Shown here in pieces: positions 25,564-34,841 of a stretch of 64,000 nt of DNA. The stretch is from Hyphomicrobiales bacterium. GTDB taxonomy: Bacteria; Pseudomonadota; Alphaproteobacteria; Rhizobiales; Rhizobiaceae. The notes beneath the pieces are model-generated. The model saw nothing but the letters and a program-made list of their open reading frames with translations, did not search any database and was not told the DNA's origin. The translations under genes were made by a program, and so were the position numbers. The stretch covers positions 111,806-175,805 of the forward strand of contig UCKM01000014.1 of NCBI GenBank assembly GCA_900473175.1. The letters are read 5' to 3'. Position 1 is the first letter of the stretch, and each line of letters starts with the position of its first letter.

Positions 25564-26553
25564 TTACTTCTGAATGCAGGTATCGACAGTATCCTTGGTG
25601 CATTCGTCGAGACCGGTGAAAACCGGATCTTCGACCTTCTTGCCCTGGATCAGGTCGATCATGACGGTCGGAGCCTTGTAGCCCATTTCGAAGGGCCGCT
25701 GGCCGACGAGCGCCGTAACCAGGCCCTCCTTGGCGATCGCCACTTCGTCGCCGATCGTGTCGGCGGCGCCAATGACGAAATCATTGCTTGCGATCTTCGC
25801 GGCGAGTGGCTTGAACAGATCGCGGTAAGGCTGCGGCGCACCGAACAGCGGCCAGCCACCCATGATGCCGAAGGCGTCAAGATCAGGATTGGCAGCAAGG
25901 ATATCGGTCATCGCCTGGACGCCCTTGGCGCCATCGTCATTAGTGAATACGGGGCAGCCGGCGACTTCCGTCCAACCGCCCTCGCCCTTCAGTGCGGCGA
26001 GTCCTTTCTTACCGCTGAGCGTATCGCGCATGCCTTGCGCGCGGCGCAGGATATTGTCGGCGCCGGGATTGCCTTCGATCGTGCAGATCTTGCCGCCCTT
26101 CGGCTTGCCCTTCTTGATGTACTCGCCGATCTTGGCGCCCATCAGGTAATTGTCGGTGCCGAGATAGGTCTTGCGCAGCGCTGAATCTTCGGCCGCAAGA
26201 TCGGCGTCCAGCGTCATCACCGGAACGGACGGATTGGCCGTCTTGATTGTCTGGGCGATAAGCTTGGCATTCGACGGCGAGATGGCGATTGCAGCCGTGT
26301 CGGCCTTGCCTAGCACGTCCTGAACGATCTGGGCCTCGCCAGCCTCGTCGGATGTCGATGCCGGGCCGGTGTAGAAGCATTCATACTCGGCGCTGGCATT
26401 CTCCTTGTTCCACTTCTCGCAGCCCTGATGGATGGCCTCGAAGAATGGATTGTCCAACCCCTTTACCACGATGACCAGCTGTTTCTTTGCCAGCGCTGGG
26501 CCGGCGCCAAGCGCCAGAGCCGCCGCGGCGACGAGCAATATTGATTTCCTCAT
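25564..26553 (-). CDS. Ribose-type periplasmic sugar-binding protein of an ABC importer
   Basis: A 329-residue protein with a signal peptide (ILLVAAAALALGAGPALA, cleavage after ALA). Peripla_BP_4 features are visible: KKQLVIVVKGLDNPFFEAIHQG, AIAISPSNAKLIAQTI, and a two-domain hinge pattern ending in LGTDNYLMGAKIGEYI. The start at 26553 follows GGGAGGAACC; the longer frame to 26598 is rejected. Its transmembrane and ATPase partners lie on the opposite strand across a 514 bp promoter region with a 21 bp palindrome. The ligand is probably a sugar or sugar-derived compound. Confidence 0.9.
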   Translation of the reverse strand: MRKSILLVAAAALALGAGPALAKKQLVIVVKGLDNPFFEAIHQGCEKWNKENASAEYECFYTGPASTSDEAGEAQIVQDVLGKADTAAIAISPSNAKLIAQTIKTANPSVPVMTLDADLAAEDSALRKTYLGTDNYLMGAKIGEYIKKGKPKGGKICTIEGNPGADNILRRAQGMRDTLSGKKGLAALKGEGGWTEVAGCPVFTNDDGAKGVQAMTDILAANPDLDAFGIMGGWPLFGAPQPYRDLFKPLAAKIASNDFVIGAADTIGDEVAIAKEGLVTALVGQRPFEMGYKAPTVMIDLIQGKKVEDPVFTGLDECTKDTVDTCIQK

Positions 26554-27067
26554 TGGTTCCTCCCTTGAATTCGACGGACACGGGCGTGCCCGCCACACAG
26601 TTCAATCAGGGTGCCGTAGAATACGCGGTCGTTCTGCAATCACTCCCATTGCGGAACCCGGCCGATACCCATCTCCAAATCATAGTCCCGGGGCCAGCCA
26701 AGCGGTGCGTGACCCTGCTTTATTGTCCAGTCCATTGTGGACTGGAGGCAGAGCGGTGGATGCGAGCCTTGGAAAATTGCTGCGATCAGGTTCCGCCCGA
26801 CTTATGCCTGTCGCGCTCGTGACCAGATATTCCCTCCCGCAACTAGCTAATATCGGCAAAGTTCGCCCGTCAACGGCTATTTGTCATATAAAACGATTTT
26901 TGGTTGCCGAGGGCTTGAATTCACCTGAAAGTTGATTGACGCTAGGTTAAGCCTTTGCGTAAATGCAGCTTACTGTTGTCCTTGGGAGGGGCAAAGGTTG
27001 CGGCAAAGTCGGCATTTAAAAAGCCGGGCGGCGACAAACAAACGGGGCATGGGAGGAAATCTGTCCG
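26554..27067. other. 514 bp divergent regulatory region between binding protein and transporter genes
   Basis: No supported gene; short frames lack family features. It should contain promoters for both operons and includes the near-perfect palindrome at 26726-26746. The plus-strand ATPase gene has a GGGAGG binding site at about 27050. The stretch near 26880 is AT-rich (catataaaacgattttt) and may hold a -10 region. Confidence 0.55.
26726..26746. promoter_or_regulatory. 21 bp palindromic operator candidate
   Basis: The arms TCCAGTCCA (26726-26734) and TGGACTGGA (26738-26746) are perfectly complementary around TTG. It stands in the divergent region, about 170 bp from the binding-protein start and 320 bp from the ATPase start. 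No regulator gene is adjacent, so its protein would come from elsewhere. Confidence 0.6.
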
Positions 27068-27811
27068 GTGGCGATTCTCGAACTCATCAATATTTCGAAG
27101 CATTTCGGCGCCATTCAGGCGGTCAACGATGTGTCATTCGCGATTGAACCCGGCCAGGTGGTCGGTCTCATGGGCGACAATGGTGCGGGCAAGTCAACGC
27201 TCGTCAAAATGATTGCCGGCAACTTCAGTCCGAGTGACGGCGTTATGCGCATGGACGACAAGGTCCTCGTCATGCACAAGCCGGTAGAGGCACGCCAGCA
27301 CGGCATCGAGATCGTCTATCAGGATCTGGCGCTGTGCGACAATCTAACCGCCGCAGCCAATGTTTTCCTCGGCCGCGAGTTGCGCCGCGGCTTCGGACCG
27401 ATCCGCATTCTCGACTACGCCAGCATGTACAAACGGGCCGGTCAGATTTTCGCCGAGCTGAAGTCCGAGACCCGCCCCCGGGACCTGGTAAAGCAGATGT
27501 CCGGCGGCCAGCGGCAGGCGGTCGCCATCGCCCGCACCAGGCTTTCAGAAGCAAAGATCGTTTTGATGGACGAACCGACGGCTGCCATCTCGGTCCGGCA
27601 GGTTGCCGAGGTCCTGAACCTCATCCGCCACCTGCGTGATCAGGGCATCGCCGTCATTCTCATCAGTCACCGCATGCCCGACGTCTTCGACGTTGCCGAC
27701 CGCGTCATCGTCATGCGGCGCGGGCGCAAGGTTGCGGATAAACCAATCGCGGCAACATCGCCCGAAGAAGTTACGGGCCTGATCACCGGCGCTATTGAAC
27801 AGATAGCGTAG
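27068..27811 (+). CDS. ABC transporter ATP-binding protein, ribose/sugar type
   Basis: A 247-residue single ABC domain, starting at GTG 27068 after GGGAGGAAATC. Walker A is GDNGAGKST, the signature is MSGGQRQAVAIART, and Walker B is KIVLMDEPTAAI. The H-loop is VILISHRMPDVFDVADR. Ribose-type ATPases are usually fused tandem domains of about 500 residues; this one has a single domain and should work as a homodimer, a layout shared with FrcA-like fructose importers. It is followed by the permease gene after 34 bp. Confidence 0.92.
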   Translation: MAILELINISKHFGAIQAVNDVSFAIEPGQVVGLMGDNGAGKSTLVKMIAGNFSPSDGVMRMDDKVLVMHKPVEARQHGIEIVYQDLALCDNLTAAANVFLGRELRRGFGPIRILDYASMYKRAGQIFAELKSETRPRDLVKQMSGGQRQAVAIARTRLSEAKIVLMDEPTAAISVRQVAEVLNLIRHLRDQGIAVILISHRMPDVFDVADRVIVMRRGRKVADKPIAATSPEEVTGLITGAIEQIA

Positions 27812-27845
27812 TTCGGCCCCATAACCAGAATCTCGAGAAACAACC

Positions 27846-28844
27846 ATGGCAATCACCCTTGACCAGACCATCGCACAGAGACAGCACAACTGGAGATCGT
27901 CGATCCTCAGCAGCCAGACATTCTGGGTCCTGATTGCCGTCATCCTCGCCTGTACCTTCCTTTCATTTGCAACCGACTCCTTCGCAACAACGAAAAATCT
28001 CTACAACATCACGCGCAACGTCACCTTTGTGGCGATCATCGCGCTTGGCATGACCCTCGTCATCATAACCGGCGGCATCGATCTTTCCGTTGGATCAGTG
28101 CTTTGCCTTTGCAGCATGATCCTTGGGGTCGTCATGCACGCCGGCTACAGCATCGAGATCGGAATTGCCGCGTCGATCGCGACTGCCCTCGCCATAGGCG
28201 GCTTCCATGGATTTCTCATTGCCTATATCGGCATGCCGCCATTCGTGGTGACGCTCGGTACCCTGTCGATTGCGCGCAGCCTTGCCATGGTTGCCTCCGG
28301 CAATACGGTGGTGTTTCAGTTTGGGCCCGATCACGACAAGCTTCTTGCGCTAGGCGGTGGGGCCTGGTTCTTGGGGATCGCCAATCCGGTACTCTACATG
28401 ATTGTCCTTGCCCTCATCACCGGCTTTGTCCTGCGATGGACCCGATTTGGCCGCCACGTCTACGCCATCGGCGGCAACGAACATGCGGCAATCCTGACCG
28501 GCGTCCCCGTCCGGGTGATCAAGGTCGCCGTCTATATGATCTCGTCGCTCTCTGCCGGGATCGCCGGCATTGTCCAGACCGGATGGCTCGGCGCGATCAC
28601 CACCAATATTGGCACTGGCCTCGAGCTTCAGGTTATCGCCGCAGCCGTCATCGGCGGCGCTGCGCTGGCCGGCGGCGTCGGTACAGCGCTTGGAGCGCTG
28701 GTCGGGGCGGCCCTGATCGAAGTGATCCGCAACAGTCTCGGCCTCCTTGGCATCAACGCCTTCTGGCAAGGCTGTTTCATTGGCGGCGCCATACTGTTCG
28801 CAGTCCTGTTTGATCGGCTGCGTAATCTGCGCCAAAGCGAGTAA
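27846..28844 (+). CDS. ABC transporter permease, RbsC-like
   Basis: A 332-residue integral membrane protein with around eight to ten hydrophobic segments. Family motifs are LGMTLVIITGGIDLSVGS (second segment), the GFHGFLIAYIGMPPFVVTLGTL loop, and AIGGNEHAAILTGVPVRVIK. It forms the channel for the sugar delivered by the binding protein at 25.6-26.6 kb, powered by the preceding ATPase. It precedes the epimerase gene by about 51 bp, with AAGGAG upstream of the latter. Confidence 0.92.
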   Translation: MAITLDQTIAQRQHNWRSSILSSQTFWVLIAVILACTFLSFATDSFATTKNLYNITRNVTFVAIIALGMTLVIITGGIDLSVGSVLCLCSMILGVVMHAGYSIEIGIAASIATALAIGGFHGFLIAYIGMPPFVVTLGTLSIARSLAMVASGNTVVFQFGPDHDKLLALGGGAWFLGIANPVLYMIVLALITGFVLRWTRFGRHVYAIGGNEHAAILTGVPVRVIKVAVYMISSLSAGIAGIVQTGWLGAITTNIGTGLELQVIAAAVIGGAALAGGVGTALGALVGAALIEVIRNSLGLLGINAFWQGCFIGGAILFAVLFDRLRNLRQSE

Positions 28845-28895
28845 TTGGGGTCCTGCACTCCCATTGGCAGTGATACCCACATAAGGAGATACCTA

Positions 28896-29792
28896 ATGAA
28901 GAAGCGGATCGTGTTTACCGGCGGCGCCGGCAAAGCAGGACGTCACGTCGTTCCCTACCTTGTCGACCATGGCTACGAGGTCCTCAACGTCGATCTCGTT
29001 CCTCTCAATCATCCGGGCGTCAATACGCTGATTGCCGACATTGCCGACAGCGGCGAGATGTTCAATGCCCTGTCGAGTCACTTTGGCTTCGAAGGCTTCG
29101 AGACCGGCAAGGGACCAGCGCCAATTGATGCGGTCGTGCATTTCGCAGCGGTGCCACGCGTGCTTATCAAGCCGGACAATGAGACATTCCGCATAAACAC
29201 GATCGGCACCTACAATGTCATCGAGGCTGCCGTAAAGCTCGGTATCCGTAAGGTGATCATTGCCTCGAGCGAGACGACCTACGGTGTATGTTTTGCCGAA
29301 GGCGACAAGGATTTCCATCAGTTCCCGCTAGAGGAAGACTACGATATCGATCCGATGGACAGCTACGGCCTGTCGAAGCTGGTAAACGAAAAGACGGCCC
29401 GCGCCTTTGCCATGCGGACGGGCGCTGATATCTATGCGCTGCGCATCGGCAATGTGATCGAACCGCATGAATATGATCGCTTTCCAGCTTTCCTCGCCGA
29501 TCCGATGTCGCGCAAGCGCAACGCCTGGAGCTATATCGACGCCCGCGATCTCGGCCAGATTGTCGATCTCGCGATCCGCAAGGATGGCCTAGGGTTTCAG
29601 GTGTTCAATGCCGTCAACGACACGATCACCGCGACGATCCCAACACAGGAGTTCCTGGCAAAATATTGCCCGAATGTACCGATCCGGCGTAAGCTCGGCG
29701 AATTCGAGGGACCGCTTTCCAACCGCAAGACGCGTGAGGTTCTCGGCTTCCGCGAAGAGCACGACTGGCGCAAATATGTGCCGGTGAAGTGA
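28896..29792 (+). CDS. NAD-dependent epimerase/dehydratase family protein
   Basis: A 298-residue extended SDR. The cofactor motif is FTGGAGKAGRHV (TGxxGxxG) at residues 6-17, and the catalytic pair is in SYGLSKLVNEK (YxxxK). The start at 28896 follows AAGGAGATACCTA; the longer frame is rejected. It is downstream of the transporter permease, so it probably acts on the imported sugar or an intermediate, for instance as a uronate- or aldose-type dehydrogenase or epimerase. The exact substrate cannot be read from the sequence. Confidence 0.88.
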   Translation: MKKRIVFTGGAGKAGRHVVPYLVDHGYEVLNVDLVPLNHPGVNTLIADIADSGEMFNALSSHFGFEGFETGKGPAPIDAVVHFAAVPRVLIKPDNETFRINTIGTYNVIEAAVKLGIRKVIIASSETTYGVCFAEGDKDFHQFPLEEDYDIDPMDSYGLSKLVNEKTARAFAMRTGADIYALRIGNVIEPHEYDRFPAFLADPMSRKRNAWSYIDARDLGQIVDLAIRKDGLGFQVFNAVNDTITATIPTQEFLAKYCPNVPIRRKLGEFEGPLSNRKTREVLGFREEHDWRKYVPVK

Positions 29793-29857
29793 TCCGGCTG
29801 CCGCTGCCAATCTGAGAGGGATATAGCAGAAACGGATGCTCTGATGTAAGCTAAACC

Positions 29858-31285
29858 ATGGAACTGATGAGGAAAATCATCGGACAATGGTTTGGATTCA
29901 GGCGTGCCCCACTTTCCGCTGCCGCCGCTTTGTTTGTCATCATGCTGCTGGTATTGCCGAACGGCGCACAGACCACGCATGTTGGATTCGTGCTGCAACT
30001 CCAGGGGATCGTTGGCCCGGCCTCATCCGACTATATCACGCGCGGATTGCAAGCCGCGGCTGAGCGCAACGCATCACTCGTGATCGTGCGAATGGACACG
30101 CCCGGCGGCCTCGATACGTCGATGCGGGACATCATCCAGGGCATCCTCGGCTCGCCGGTGCCGGTAGCCATCTATGTCAGTCCAAGCGGCGCACGTGCGG
30201 CGAGCGCGGGCACCTATATTCTTTATGCCAGCCACATTGCGGCAATGGCGCCGGGGACCAATCTTGGGGCCGCGACACCCATCCAGATCGGCGGCGATTT
30301 GCCACTTCCCGGAGGCGATCAGGAAAAGAAGGACAAGGATCAGGCTACCAAATCAAAAGACGGTCAGGATGCAAGCTCTGCTCCCTCACCCCAAAGTCCG
30401 ACGGAGGCGAAGGCAGTCAACGACGCGGCCGCCTATATTCGCTCGCTCGCAGAGTTGCGTGGCCGCAACGTAGACTGGGCCGAGAAGGCGGTGCGCGAGG
30501 CGGCAAGCCTTTCCGCAAGCGCAGCGCTCAAGGAGAATGTGATCGACATCGTCGCCACCAGCGTCGATGATCTTCTGGTGCAGGCCAATGGCCGGACCGT
30601 GACCGTGGCAGGAAACAAGATCAAGCTCGATACCGGAAGTCTCACCCTGGAGCAGTTGGAACCGGATTGGCGCACGGAACTCCTGATGGTCATCACAAAT
30701 CCGAATGTCGCGCTGATGCTGGTGACGATCGGTATCTACGGACTGATCTTCGAATTCCTGACGCCAGGGTCATTCTTTCCCGGAACGATCGGCGCGATCT
30801 GCCTGCTGATCGGCCTTTACGCACTCGCGATCCTCCCTGTGAATCTCGCCGGCCTTGGCCTCATTATCCTCGGCCTTGCATTGATGGCCGCCGAAGTATT
30901 CACACCATCCGGTGTTCTCGCCATTGGCGGCGCAGTTGCTTTCGTTGCCGGCGCCACAATACTGATTGACACTGACATTCCAGCCTTCCGCACCTCGTGG
31001 CCGGTGGCAGGGGGCATTGCCCTTGCCAGCCTGGGGCTCTCCTTCTTCATAATCCGCCTTGCCCTTTCATCACACAAACGCCCGGTCGTCACGGGTAGCG
31101 AGGAGATGACGAGGGCCCAAGGCGAGGTTCTGGACTGGCGTGGACTCAAGGGGCACGTCCTCGCCCATGGCGAGCGATGGACAGCGACTTCCGAGAAACC
31201 GTTGAAAAAGGGACAGCATGTGCGTGTAGCCGGCATCGAGGGCATCATCCTCAAGGTTGAACCGGATCGGCCGGACGGTTCCTAG
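29858..31285 (+). CDS. nfeD: NfeD family membrane-bound ClpP-class serine protease
   Basis: A 475-residue long-form NfeD protein. A signal/anchor segment precedes the ClpP-like domain, with [16 protein letters not shown], the nucleophile Ser in [12 protein letters not shown] and [10 protein letters not shown]. The linker (about residues 150-185) is rich in charged and Gln/Ser residues. Four membrane segments follow, and an OB-fold ends the protein. Long-form NfeD cleaves the hydrophobic C-terminus of the partner stomatin. The adjacent slipin gene on the same strand supports the pairing. Confidence 0.92.
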   Translation: MELMRKIIGQWFGFRRAPLSAAAALFVIMLLVLPNGAQTTHVGFVLQLQGIVGPASSDYITRGLQAAAERNASLVIVRMDTPGGLDTSMRDIIQGILGSPVPVAIYVSPSGARAASAGTYILYASHIAAMAPGTNLGAATPIQIGGDLPLPGGDQEKKDKDQATKSKDGQDASSAPSPQSPTEAKAVNDAAAYIRSLAELRGRNVDWAEKAVREAASLSASAALKENVIDIVATSVDDLLVQANGRTVTVAGNKIKLDTGSLTLEQLEPDWRTELLMVITNPNVALMLVTIGIYGLIFEFLTPGSFFPGTIGAICLLIGLYALAILPVNLAGLGLIILGLALMAAEVFTPSGVLAIGGAVAFVAGATILIDTDIPAFRTSWPVAGGIALASLGLSFFIIRLALSSHKRPVVTGSEEMTRAQGEVLDWRGLKGHVLAHGERWTATSEKPLKKGQHVRVAGIEGIILKVEPDRPDGS

Positions 31286-31299
31286 TGGAGGATTTCCCG

Positions 31300-32058
31300 A
31301 TGCTTCTCACCATATTGGCCCCAATCATTGTCATTCTGCTGATGACTTTGGCTGCTGCGATCAAGATCTTGCGGGAATATCAACGTGGCGTCGTGTTCAC
31401 GCTTGGCCGTTTCACCGGCGTCAAGGGGCCGGGACTGATCATCCTCATTCCTTTCGTCCAGCAAATGTTACGCGTTGACCTGCGGACAGTGGTTCTGGAT
31501 GTGCCAAGCCAGGATGTGATCTCGAGGGACAATGTCTCGGTTCGCGTCAACGCCGTGCTCTATTTCCGTATCATCGATCCAGAACGGGCGATGATCCAGG
31601 TCGAGGACTTCATGATGGCAACGAGCCAGCTTGCGCAGACGACGTTGCGATCAGTGCTCGGCAAGCACGATCTCGACGAGATGCTGGCCGAGCGCGACAA
31701 GCTCAACAACGATATTCAGGAAATTCTCGATGCACAAACGGACTCGTGGGGCATCAAGGTCGCCAATGTCGAGATCAAGCACGTGGATCTCAACGAAACC
31801 ATGATACGCGCGATTGCCCGGCAGGCCGAAGCCGAGCGCGAAAGGCGAGCCAAGGTCATCAATGCGGAAGGCGAGCAGCAGGCTGCGCAGAAGCTGCTTG
31901 AGGCTGCCCAGATCCTGGGTCAGCGGCCGGAAGCGATGCAGTTGCGTTATCTCAGTACGCTGAATGTGATTGCAGGCGAGAAAAATTCGACCATTGTGTT
32001 TCCATTCCCGATGGAACTGAGCGAGTTCTTAAAGACAGCAGCAAGCAAGACCAAATAG
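31300..32058 (+). CDS. Slipin/stomatin-like SPFH domain protein
   Basis: A 252-residue protein with an N-terminal membrane hairpin ([20 protein letters not shown]) followed by an SPFH domain ([43 protein letters not shown] strand) and a coiled-coil rich in Glu/Gln/Ala ([19 protein letters not shown]). The ATG at 31300 follows GTGGAGG. It should assemble in the inner membrane and be processed by NfeD, encoded 14 bp upstream. The pair is usually linked to membrane homeostasis. Confidence 0.92.
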   Translation: MLLTILAPIIVILLMTLAAAIKILREYQRGVVFTLGRFTGVKGPGLIILIPFVQQMLRVDLRTVVLDVPSQDVISRDNVSVRVNAVLYFRIIDPERAMIQVEDFMMATSQLAQTTLRSVLGKHDLDEMLAERDKLNNDIQEILDAQTDSWGIKVANVEIKHVDLNETMIRAIARQAEAERERRAKVINAEGEQQAAQKLLEAAQILGQRPEAMQLRYLSTLNVIAGEKNSTIVFPFPMELSEFLKTAASKTK

Positions 32059-32124
32059 CGCTATCATATGGGCGGACCCGGCCAGCCGGCCTTGTTCGCA
32101 GGCAAAGGAAACTGAGGGGCGAAT

Positions 32125-33291
32125 ATGACCGAGACATTCGTAATTGCACAGGGCGGCGGCCCGACTGCCGTCATCAACCAGACGATGGTGGGGGCCGTCC
32201 TCGAAGCGCGCAAGCAGCATCCAGGTTGCCGTGTGCTGGGTGCACTGCACGGCGTGCGTGGCATCCGCGACGGCAATTATGTCGACCTTTCGACCCTGTC
32301 GGAACAGGAGCTCCACCTGCTTGCCGCGACGCCGAGTGCTGCACTGGGCAGTACTCGCGACAAACCCGACCAAGCCTACTGCGAAATCGTCCTGAAGCGT
32401 TTGCGAGATGCAGGCGCCACAGCCTTCATCTATATTGGCGGCAACGACACCGCCGGGACGCAGCAGATATTGACCGAGGCGGCCGGCGGCGACATTGCCT
32501 TCGTCCACGCCCCCAAAACCATCGACAATGATCTCGTCGAAAACGATCACACGCCCGGCTTCATCTCCGCTGCTGAATTCGTGGCGAGCGCATTCGCCAG
32601 CGTCGATCTCGATTTCCGCGCCCTGCCCGGTATTTATGTCGGCATCGTCATGGGACGGCACGCGGGTTTCCTCACCGCTGCCGCCGCCGCGTGGCAGCTC
32701 GATGATGAGAGTGGTCCGCACCTTCTCTACGTACCTGAATTGGCTTTCTCGCCGGCGCGGTTCGTCGCGGATGTGCGCGACGTCATTGCCCGCCATGGCC
32801 GCTGCATCGTCGCCATGTCGGAAGGTGTGACTGCCGAAGATGGCCGCTCGGTCGTCGAGAATCTGGTCGCGCGTGAGCGCCTCGAATTCGACGCGCACGG
32901 CAACGTCCGGCTTTCGGGCGGCGATCTCGGCATGGCGGTGGAACAGGCGCTCCGCGATGGCCTGCCGGGCGTGCGCGCGCGGGTCGACACGTTCGGCTAT
33001 CTTCCGCGCGGCAATCTCACCACGATCAACGCAACGGACGCCCGCGAAGCATTCGAGGCCGGCGCCTTTGCCGTAGGCGCGGCGGCGCGCGGCGGCGGAT
33101 CGGTGGCCCTGCAGGAAGAAGGTGGTATCACGAAGCCACGGCTCGTACCGCTGGCAAATGTCGCCGGCAAGACACGCCATTTGCCCGAAAGCTTCCTGCT
33201 CTCAGAGGGGACCCGTTTGTCGGCTGAAGGCAAAGCTTATTTCGAGCGGCTGGTTCCGCGCCACATCAAGATCGCCAAGCCTTTCGTCTGA
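32125..33291 (+). CDS. 6-phosphofructokinase, probably pyrophosphate-dependent
   Basis: A 388-residue PfkA-family protein. It has GGGPTAVINQTMVG at the N-terminus, IGGNDTAGT (GGND at residues 105-108) and PKTIDND (130-136). In ATP enzymes the latter position reads GDG and the PKTIDND Lys is absent; the Asp after GGN and the Lys of PKT predict PPi use. The first Asp of the usual GGDD is Asn here, which I have also seen in one PPi-PFK clade. It sits alone between the slipin gene and the amino-acid transporter. Whether it runs in glycolytic or reverse direction is unknown. Confidence 0.85.
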   Translation: MTETFVIAQGGGPTAVINQTMVGAVLEARKQHPGCRVLGALHGVRGIRDGNYVDLSTLSEQELHLLAATPSAALGSTRDKPDQAYCEIVLKRLRDAGATAFIYIGGNDTAGTQQILTEAAGGDIAFVHAPKTIDNDLVENDHTPGFISAAEFVASAFASVDLDFRALPGIYVGIVMGRHAGFLTAAAAAWQLDDESGPHLLYVPELAFSPARFVADVRDVIARHGRCIVAMSEGVTAEDGRSVVENLVARERLEFDAHGNVRLSGGDLGMAVEQALRDGLPGVRARVDTFGYLPRGNLTTINATDAREAFEAGAFAVGAAARGGGSVALQEEGGITKPRLVPLANVAGKTRHLPESFLLSEGTRLSAEGKAYFERLVPRHIKIAKPFV

Positions 33292-33304
33292 CAGGCAAAC
33301 CGCC

Positions 33305-34084
33305 TCAGATTCCCTCGCCGTAGGTATGCCCTTCCTCGTGCGTCAGCGTTGCGATGAACCGTTTCGTGCGCTCGCGCTGCGGCCGGGTAAATATGTCCCG
33401 TGAGGTTCCCGTTTCAACGATGACGCCAGCGTCAAGGACGATCACCTCATTGGCGATCTTGGAAGCAAGTCGCAGATCATGCGTCGCCATCACCATCGTC
33501 GTGCCTTCCCGCGCCAATTGCGCCAGCACATCCACCACCTCACCTGAGAGCTCCGGATCGAGAGCGGAGGTCGGCTCGTCGCACAACAGGACTTTGGGAG
33601 ACGGCGCGAGCGCACGTGCAATCGCCACGCGTTGCTGCTGACCGCCCGAAAGCGTCGATGGCCAAACGTCCGCCTTGTGCGCCAGTCCGACCTTTTCAAG
33701 CAGCATTTCTGCACGTTCGCGGGCTCGCTCCTTCGGCCATTTGAGGACCGTGGTCAGGCCCTCGGTTACATTCTCGATGACGGTGCGATGCGGAAAGAGC
33801 TGGAAATTCTGGAAGACCATGCCCGTGTGACGGCGAAGCAGCTGCACCTGCTTGGCACCCACCCGGACGGCCGGATGGAATTCCAGCTTGTCCTCGGCAA
33901 TCTGAACGGAACCGGAGGTCGGTATTTCCAAGAGGTTGATGCAGCGCAGCAGCGTGCTCTTGCCGCCGCCGGAGGGGCCGACAAGTGCCATAACTGCGCC
34001 TTCCGCGACGTTCAAGGTGACGTTGTTGAGGACGGTCAGATCGCCGAAACGCTTCACGATGTTCTTCAGTTCGATCGTGCTCAT
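33305..34084 (-). CDS. Polar amino-acid ABC transporter ATP-binding protein
   Basis: A 259-residue ATPase of the GlnQ/HisP class. Walker A GPSGGGKST, signature TLSGGQQQRVAIARAL, Walker B KVLLCDEPTSALD, and H-loop MVMATHDLRLASKIA. The ATG at 34084 forms an ATGA overlap with the permease stop; an upstream frame to 34405 lies inside the permease. It is the last gene of the operon after binding protein and permease. The family imports polar or sulfur amino acids. Confidence 0.93.
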   Translation of the reverse strand: MSTIELKNIVKRFGDLTVLNNVTLNVAEGAVMALVGPSGGGKSTLLRCINLLEIPTSGSVQIAEDKLEFHPAVRVGAKQVQLLRRHTGMVFQNFQLFPHRTVIENVTEGLTTVLKWPKERARERAEMLLEKVGLAHKADVWPSTLSGGQQQRVAIARALAPSPKVLLCDEPTSALDPELSGEVVDVLAQLAREGTTMVMATHDLRLASKIANEVIVLDAGVIVETGTSRDIFTRPQRERTKRFIATLTHEEGHTYGEGI

Positions 34085-34761
34085 GATCGCGCCTCCAGAA
34101 ACCCGCCATAGCGATTGAGGCGGTTCTCCAACCTTGCCTGCAGCGCCGACAGGACCGAACTCATGACGAGATAGATCAATGCCGCCTCGACATAGAGAAT
34201 AAGCGGTTCGTATGTGGTCGCAACAATGCGCTGCGCCGCCTGGAACAGTTCCGGCACTGTAATGGCGGCGGCCAGCGACGTGTCCTTGACCAGCGAGATG
34301 AACGTATTCGAAAGCGGCGGCACGGCGACGCGGGCGGCTTGCGGCAGGATCGTCCGCCGCATCGCCTGCGACCAGCTCATACCGATCGAATAGGCTGCTT
34401 CCCACTGCCCTTTGGGTACGGAGGAAATGACAGCGCGCAGGATTTCGGATGTATAGGCGCCGATGTTGAGGGTGAAGCCGATCAGCGCCGCCGTGAATGC
34501 ATCAAGAACGATGCCAACGCTTGGCAGGCCATAGAAGATCAGGAACAGTTGTACGAGTAGCGGCGTGCCGCGAATGATCCAGACATAGAATTTGACGATA
34601 GCAGCGAAGGGTCCAGGCGCGAACAACCGTACAAGCGCGGCGATGAGACCGACGGTCAATCCGAGCACGAATGACAAAAGCGTCAGGGGAATTGTGAATA
34701 TCAGTCCCGCCCACAGGAGTGACGGCAGCGATTCAAGCATCAATGTCAGCCAATGGGACAA
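34081..34761 (-). CDS. Polar amino-acid ABC transporter permease
   Basis: A 226-residue His/Glu/Gln/Arg/opine-type permease with three to five membrane segments. It carries the typical helix pattern LLWAGLIFTIPLTLLSFVLG and the EAA-like loop GQWEAAYSIGMSWSQAMRRTILPQA. I choose the TTG at 34761 because GAGGAG lies seven bases upstream; the next ATG is at 34740 with no binding site. It should form a homodimeric channel with the ATPase encoded downstream. It follows the binding-protein gene across an 80 bp gap with a strong hairpin. Confidence 0.9.
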   Translation of the reverse strand: MSHWLTLMLESLPSLLWAGLIFTIPLTLLSFVLGLTVGLIAALVRLFAPGPFAAIVKFYVWIIRGTPLLVQLFLIFYGLPSVGIVLDAFTAALIGFTLNIGAYTSEILRAVISSVPKGQWEAAYSIGMSWSQAMRRTILPQAARVAVPPLSNTFISLVKDTSLAAAITVPELFQAAQRIVATTYEPLILYVEAALIYLVMSSVLSALQARLENRLNRYGGFLEARS

Positions 34762-34780
34762 AGCTGTTCTCCTCAACAGA

Positions 34781-34806
34781 AGGGCAGGGAGCTTGCTCCC
34801 TGCCCT
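34781..34806 (-). promoter_or_regulatory. Hairpin between binding-protein gene and permease gene
   Basis: Perfect inverted repeat of 11 bp: AGGGCAGGGAG (34781-34791) and CTCCCTGCCCT (34796-34806), loop CTTG. It begins 36 bases after the binding-protein stop and ends 20 bases before the TTG start of the permease gene, overlapping its leader. Only a weak T-run (TTCTGTT) follows, so partial termination or mRNA stabilisation is likelier than full termination. Confidence 0.8.
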
Positions 34807-34841
34807 CTTAGAGCGTAAATCTCGTCAATCGTAAACGGTTG

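Noticed and set aside
32029..33180. 383-codon open frame on the minus strand over phosphofructokinase
   Set aside because: It is antisense to a gene with intact PFK motifs; no features of its own.
34781..34806. Classical Rho-independent terminator
   Set aside because: The hairpin is strong but lacks a good T-run, and the permease and ATPase genes continue downstream, so complete termination is unlikely.
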